Of a stretch of 64,000 nucleotides of DNA, positions 58,331 through 64,000 are shown piece after piece; position 1 is the stretch's first letter, and the number at the start of each line of letters is the position of its first letter. The stretch lies in the NCBI GenBank assembly GCA_020543525.1, contig JAHYIO010000004.1:682001-746000 (forward strand), written 5' to 3'. The notes under the pieces are model-generated. The model was not told the origin of the DNA and did not search any database. It saw nothing but the letters and a program-made list of their open reading frames with translations. This DNA comes from Coriolopsis trogii (lineage: Eukaryota; Basidiomycota; Agaricomycetes; Polyporales; Polyporaceae). Made by a program: the position numbers and the translations under genes.

Positions 58331-61300
58331 ATGACGTCGACCATCGACCCCACCACCATCGGCAAGCCGACAAAGACCGCGAGGTCCTCGCGCCGGCATG
58401 TGCGGTCACTCACTGGTCGGTGTGCTGCCTGTATGCGCGTCCGACGGCCCCTCCTGACACTCTGTTCCTACGTGTAGGCTACACCCCGGAGACTGACGCA
58501 ACAGGCAAGGAGAAATGGCCAGTTGGTGACGAGCAGGCGTGGAAAGAGGGCATCCCTTCTTTGACGACGGGTGAGTATTGCCATTGTTGATCGTCGCACC
58601 TTCTTGTGAGCCGTAGAGTACAACTCGCCACACTTTGCCGAGCGTTCAGGTGCCTCGTGCAGGTGCCGTTCATTTACGGCCTTCGCTTCTGCGTTCCCCG
58701 CTTCCTCTCATTCCCGAGGGAAACGCTAACAGTTTGCGCGCCCAGATGTTCCTACCATCACCAAGTCTGTCGTTCATCATGTCCACACCTCCCTCGCCCG
58801 GCAGGCTTACAACCTGGACAACCTCGGCGCGTATCAAGCTGCTGCCCTCTCTGCCCGCGACAACCTCCTGGTATGTCGAAGAGACGCCTCGTACTTTGAG
58901 CCTCGCGCGCTGACAGATTCTGCAACAGGTGAACTGGAATGACACCCAGCTCCACTACTCGCGCAAGACGCCCAAGCGCGCGTACTACCTCTCCCTTGAG
59001 TTCCTCATGGGCCGAACGCTCGACAATGCCCTCCTCAACCTCGGCTTGAAGCAAAAGTATCAGGAGGGTGTCGAGAAGCTTGGCTTCAACCTTGAGGACC
59101 TGCTCGACCAAGAGCGCGATGCTGGTCTCGGTAACGGTGGCCTGGGTCGTCTCGCCGCGTGCTACCTCGACTCGTCCGCTTCGCAGGAGCTCCCTGTCTG
59201 GGGATACGGTCTCCGCTACAAGTACGGTATGTACATACGCTTGTGTTGTGCTGATCAGTGCTAGCGCGTGCTCATTCCTCTCTCAGGGATCTTCCAACAA
59301 CTGATCGCGCCCGATGGCAGCCAGCTTGAGGCGCCCGACCCGTGGCTCGAGCACGACAACCCTTGGGAGCTCCCGCGTACGGATGTGACCTACCAGATCC
59401 GGTTCTACGGGTACGCGGAACGCATCGATGGTATGAAGGCCATCTGGCAGGGTGGCCAGGAGGTCATTGCCATGGCGTATGACACCATGATCCCCGGGTA
59501 CGAGACGAAGACGACGAACAACTTGAGGTTGTGGGAGAGCAAGCCCAAGCGTGGTTTCGATCTCCAGAGCTTCAACGGTATGTGACGGACATTTGGGATC
59601 GACCCAGTGAGGTGCTGACAGAGTGGGCACTTGTGCAGCTGGTAACTACGAGGCTGCCGTCGAGGCTTCGAACAGCGCAGAGGCGATCACCTCGGTCCTG
59701 TACCCGAACGATCACACGACATGTGAGTTGTAGCCTCAATCTCGTATCAGCTAGGGTGCTAATTAAGGACACGATACAGTCGGTAAGGAGCTTCGTCTCA
59801 AGCAGCAGTACTTCTGGACCGCTGCTAGTCTGGCGGATATCATCCGTCGCTTCAAGAACACCGACAAGCCGATCACGGAATTCCCTGATTGTGAGTCCTC
59901 AGTCCTCGGTACCAATGCATGAACTCAGCGGCTGTCTCCTAGATGTCTCCATTCAGCTGAACGACGTGAGTCTCTACTGGAGCATTGAGTGGATGTGAAT
60001 CACTGATCCCTGAAACTATACAGACGCACCCTACGCTCGCGATCCCAGAGCTCATGCGCATCCTCGTGGACGAGGAGGACGTCCCATGGGACAAGGCTTG
60101 GGAGATCGTCACCAACACGTTCTTCTTCACGAACCATACCGTTCTTCCGGAGGCTCTCGAGAAATGGCCTGTGACGCTCATGGAGAACCTATTGCCTCGG
60201 TAAGTATATGAAAGGTTGACATCGTGCAGAGCAGTCGCTGACATCAACCAACAGGCACATGCAGATCATCTACGACATTGTAAGTCCTCCTGGTGGCCCT
60301 GTGGGGCGATTTACTCACATACCTGGGTGTATGCGTTTTAGAACCTGTGCGTACACTCGCGACTTGTTATTCTCCAGCCTCGAAGTGACTGACGTTCCGT
60401 TTCCAGTGTCTTCTTGCAAGCCGTGGAGAAGAAATTCCCTGGCGACAAGGAAAGGCTGGCTCGCATGTCGCTCATCGAGGGTTAGTATTGTTGAGCTCAT
60501 CTGAAACACCTATCTTACGATGCGTGGTCGTAGAGGGCTTCCCGAAGCAAGTCCGTATGGCAAACCTTGCGTGTATCGGTAGCAGGAAGGTCAACGGTGT
60601 CGCTGAGGTACGTTTTGACGGGAATGCATACTAGGGGAAAGTTGAATCTGACGTTCAGCCGTAGCTTCACAGTGAGCTCGTCCGACTCACGATCATGAAG
60701 GACTTTGTCGAGTTCTATGGTGTCAGCAAGTGAGCCTCGTTTCCATGATGGTGCTATAACCTTGTTGACAACGCGTTTCCACAGGTTCTCCAACGTCACC
60801 AATGGCAGTGAGTACCCTCTTACTGTGCTCATATCGAGTACATACTCATTCTCGCACAGTCACGCCTCGTCGCTGGCTTGACCAATGCAACCCCGGGCTG
60901 AGCAACCTGATCAGCGAGACGCTGAACATCCCCAAAGCGGCTTTCCTGAAGGACCTCTCGAAGCTGGAAGGTTTGCTCGAGTTTGCCGACAACCCGTCGT
61001 TCCAAAAGAAGTGGGCGGCAGTGAAGCAGAGCAACAAGGAGCGGCTCGCACACTATGTTGAGACGACGCTCGGATTCAAGGTCAACACGCGGGCGATGTT
61101 CGATGTGCAGATCAAGGTATGTGTTATCCAGTTATTTCAGGATTGTGTTGATGCTGATGTCTGTATGTCCTCGACGCTAGCGTCTCCACGAGTACAAGGT
61201 TGGTTTCGTTATGGGTGATTGGTGCAAGGGCTTGAGTTCATGAAAGGTGTTCGCGCAGCGTCAAACGTTGAACATCATGGGTGTCATTCACGTGAGTTTG

Positions 61301-62458
61301 CGCAGCTCTATGTGGGATGACGTTCTTGCTGACCTGGACGTGCAGCGGTACCTGACCTTGAAGGACATGTCTGCGGAGGAGCGCAAGAAGGTCAACCCGA
61401 AGGTTGTCTTCTTTGCGGGCAAGGCTGCGCCTGGATGTGAGTGAAATCGATTAGCAGCTTACCGTCTGCGAGCGATACTGATGCACTTCGTGTAGACTAC
61501 ATCGCGAAGCTCGTATGTCTCTCACAAATACGACATATGCTTCTGACGCACATTGACCACCTTCCTTCCCTCTTTCCCAACTAGACCATCCGGCTCATCG
61601 TGAACGTCGCTCGAGTCATCAACAACGACCCGGACACGAAGGACCTGCTGAGCCTGTACTTCCTGCCCGACTACTCGGTCTCACTCGCGGAAATCCTCAT
61701 CCCAGCGTCGGACATTAGCCAGCACATCTCAACGGCGGGCACGGAGGCGTCGGGCACGTCGAACATGAAGTTCTGTCTGAATGGCGGCCTGCTCGTCGGC
61801 ACCGTCGATGGCGCGAACATCGAGATCGCGGAGGAGGTCGGGGAGAGCAATGTCTGTACGTATCTCGTCCTCCTTCATCTTCTGATTGTGGAATCTCTCT
61901 TTGCGTGGATGTGGATGAGCGTGAGCGGTATGCTGACGATGGGATTATACAGTCTTCTTTGGGCACCTGACGCCTGCTGTTGAGGACTTGCGCTACCAAC
62001 ACATGTACCACCCCGTGCCGATCGAGCAGAAGTGCCCGCCCCTCGCTCGCGTCCTCAACGAAGTTTCGGCCGGACGATTCGGCGACGGTGGTGTCTACGA
62101 GCCGTACGTAACTGTGACAACTAAAGGGAGGAAATATGTATGGCTGACGCGCGGGTTGATCGGATAGGCTGTTGAACACGATCCGGCAAAACGACTACTA
62201 CCTGTTGACGGAGGACTTTGACTCGTACATCCAGGCGCTCAAGCTCGTTGACGAGGCGTACCAGGACCGTACGGAGTGGATCAAGAAGAGCATCCGGACG
62301 ACTGCCAAGGTACGCATGGGCTGTGCCTCCCTGTTTTTGTTGTTTGTGCGCGCGGGTGTACTGATGGTACGAATCAGATGGGCAAGTTCAGCTCGGATCG
62401 GGCGATCCAGGACTATGCGCAGGAGTACTGGAACATCGAGAGCACGAAGGTCGAGTGA
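58331..62458 (+). CDS. GPH1: glycogen phosphorylase (GT35)
   Basis: The enzyme releases glucose-1-phosphate from glycogen using pyridoxal phosphate, in the cytosol. About 24 exons are needed, several tiny: 25 nt (60255-60279), 5 nt (60342-60346), 23 nt (60785-60807), 18 nt (61181-61198), 17 nt (61496-61512) and 26 nt (59942-59967). Landmarks in order are [133 protein letters not shown] and the PLP-lysine region [17 protein letters not shown]. The C-terminus [11 protein letters not shown] is typical of fungal phosphorylases. The N-terminal 50 residues are variable and may carry regulatory phosphosites. All key blocks are intact. Confidence 0.94.
60342..60346 (+). other. 5-nt microexon in the glycogen phosphorylase gene
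   Basis: TTTTAG-AACCT-GTGCGT makes a 5-nt exon between introns of 62 nt (60280-60341) and 60 nt (60347-60406). Inclusion reads [20 protein letters not shown], the conserved phosphorylase sequence; skipping it breaks the frame. Confidence 0.82.
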
Positions 62459-63526
62459 AGGCGCTCGCGATGGCCCACATTCAGACTCGCGTCTGGGCGT
62501 CGGTGATGGAGTGAGAGAACTTTGAGGGGGGGGAAACCATGCAAAAATGGCTCACTAGACTGAGGAGGAATGGGAGGAGATGGGAGTATATCTGTATGTA
62601 GTATAGGCAGGCTGGATGATCCTCGGCTCTATAGTTGTGCGTGTACAACTTGAGTCCTCTCAGTAGCTTGTGTAAGATGGAATGCTCTATATCACTGGTC
62701 GAAGGAGTACTTGTGGTTGAAGGCAATGCGAGCGCTCGGTATCGATGCATGCGAGCGCTTCAGTGGGTGTGATGTTCGCGCGTGAGACACCACGTTGTGG
62801 GTTGTGGTCTGGTGCCATCTTGGCTGTGGGTATAGGTACCCAGGCTTTCGTTGTCCTCATTCAGCCTGACAGGCTTCCTGGATGGGTATGCTGGTCGTAC
62901 CACAACTGCCGCCGCGGCTCTTGAAAGCTGGCAGACTGGAAGACCGTCAACGTCTAGTAGGGATACGGAAATGACTGTTACGGTGAGTCACTATGACTCC
63001 TTAATGTGAGCACAAACTCAAGAGCGCGAATCCCCGAACGGGCATGGTTCACGGGCGAGCACAGCCATACAATGTAGACAGGGGAGTTCGCACGATTGGC
63101 AATTGCGGTTCTCGAGAGGCGGTCATCATCACGTACATGGGAATCTGAAGAAGCCAATCCGTGAGCGGCACATGTGCTGGGGGCGTTGCTCCTCCTCGAG
63201 GCAGCGTCTCGAGTCTCGAGTCTCGACGAGCCTCAGCCCGAGGTCAGTGACTTGGACGACGCGCAATCCGCCAGAGCGTGACTCGGGGCGTTGGATCGAT
63301 TTCTCTCCTGGACGCTGCTTCCTCTCGGACTCTTGCGAGTTTGCACGGCGTACGGCTGATTAGAGAGAGGCCGCCTAGTTTTATAGGGGAGACTGTTGCT
63401 GGTCCTTTGGGTCGTGCGACTTCCTCTGGATTCAAGGCCATCCCCCCCGGGACGTTCCTCAGGCTGCTGCTTCGCCGGTCAGCGATATCGAGACGGCCCT
63501 GACTGCGCATGTGTGCGGGCTTTGAT
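62459..63526. other. 3' region and intergenic, no gene recognised
   Basis: The left part is the phosphorylase 3' region, with a run of eight G at about 62525. Short frames further right have no recognisable domain. Confidence 0.35.
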
Positions 63527-63554
63527 CGACACACGACACACGACACACGACACA
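63527..63554. repeat. 7-nt tandem repeat (CGACACA)x4
   Basis: Four exact copies of CGACACA are followed by a degenerate CGATATA-rich continuation to about 63575. It is a small minisatellite in front of the edge gene. Confidence 0.8.
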
Positions 63555-63651
63555 CGATATACAAGATACGATATACTGCGGCGACCTGAAAGCATGCGGC
63601 GTGTGCTATCTTCGTACCTGGTATGTCTCGCCCTTGCCTTCTCATGATTAG

Positions 63652-64000
63652 ATGCGCTACAGGCTTACGAACATTCCCGTGGCGGTCCACGGCTTGCAGC
63701 AGTCGTTCTCGCCCTTCTTGGGAAGTGGAGAAGACCTGCCTATCCTCGCTGAGCCCGTGCTCGACGAGCGGACGAGCGTTGGAGTGCAGACAATACCGGA
63801 ACCACCGGTCTCTGAGGGATCGTCAACTCCTCGACTTCGGAGTGTGCGCGCTCTTCCTCCGGAAGCACATCCTAGTGCTGGAGAAACACAGTCGCATATA
63901 GACAGCATGGCTGCTGAGCCTGAGGTGGTCTTGCCTGCGATTGATGCTACGACTCCTCATCTAGAACTGGCCGATGAACCAGAGAATGAAGGGGCGGGCG
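63652..64000 (+). CDS. open reading frame cut by the window edge, unknown
   Basis: From the ATG at 63652 (MRYRLTNIPVAVHGLQQSFS) the frame stays open for 349 nt to the end of the window. It is rich in Pro, Glu, Ser and Thr and has no recognised domain. An upstream ATG at 63594 (MRRVLSSYL) could form a first exon joined by a 31-nt intron (63621-63651), which is shorter than usual. The identity cannot be judged without the next sequence. Confidence 0.4.
   Translation, partial: MRYRLTNIPVAVHGLQQSFSPFLGSGEDLPILAEPVLDERTSVGVQTIPEPPVSEGSSTPRLRSVRALPPEAHPSAGETQSHIDSMAAEPEVVLPAIDATTPHLELADEPENEGAG

Noticed and set aside
1..64000. CRISPR arrays, bacterial operons, tRNA or rRNA genes
   Set aside because: No repeat-spacer array, no Shine-Dalgarno-led gene strings and no tRNA cloverleaf or rRNA segment was noticed; the spliced genes show a eukaryotic genome.

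Overview
The window looks like nuclear DNA of a filamentous basidiomycete, most likely an Agaricomycete (perhaps Polyporales; this is inference). The support is moderately GC-rich coding sequence, dense introns of about 45-70 nt with GTRNGY donors, and families expanded in mushrooms: a DUF6532-like protein, a Crinkler-header kinase, BTB/POZ and F-box proteins, a HET-domain protein and tandem ACS-family transporters. Genes were read by following protein similarity across introns; for most the joined exon lengths divide exactly by three.

0-9 kb: a five-exon DUF6532-like gene, a Crinkler-header/protein-kinase fusion on the minus strand, a broken ArfGAP (Glo3/ARFGAP2-3 type) pseudogene next to ATTTAC-rich repeats, and a single-pass membrane protein whose 5' part is unresolved. 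9-23 kb: four BTB/POZ paralogues with an intron at the same place, interleaved with a rhamnogalacturonan lyase (PL4), the coenzyme-Q kinase COQ8 and the phospholipid methyltransferase OPI3.

23-39.3 kb: a transporter region with four same-strand Dal5/allantoate-permease-like (ACS) carriers, an F-box protein and a sugar/quinate-type permease between copies 1 and 2. 39.6-45.4 kb: the mitochondrial oxodicarboxylate carrier and SRP9, transcribed divergently, then a large HET-domain gene. 45.8-55.2 kb: the GPI-anchor enzyme MCD4/PIG-N, a divergent secreted GH78 alpha-L-rhamnosidase, and a DHA2-type drug transporter. 55.2-58.3 kb has no convincing gene. 58.3-62.5 kb: glycogen phosphorylase in about 24 exons, several tiny. 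The right edge carries an open frame that runs off the window.

Housekeeping genes (COQ8, OPI3, ODC, SRP9, MCD4, GPH1) alternate with accessory families. PL4 and GH78 would both act on rhamnogalacturonan/rhamnose polymers, and the permease and ACS array could import the products or other small acids; that link is inference. The most unusual direct observations are two 5-nt microexons (in ODC and GPH1), frame-supported GC-AG introns, the CRN-kinase fusion, and a multiply disrupted ArfGAP.
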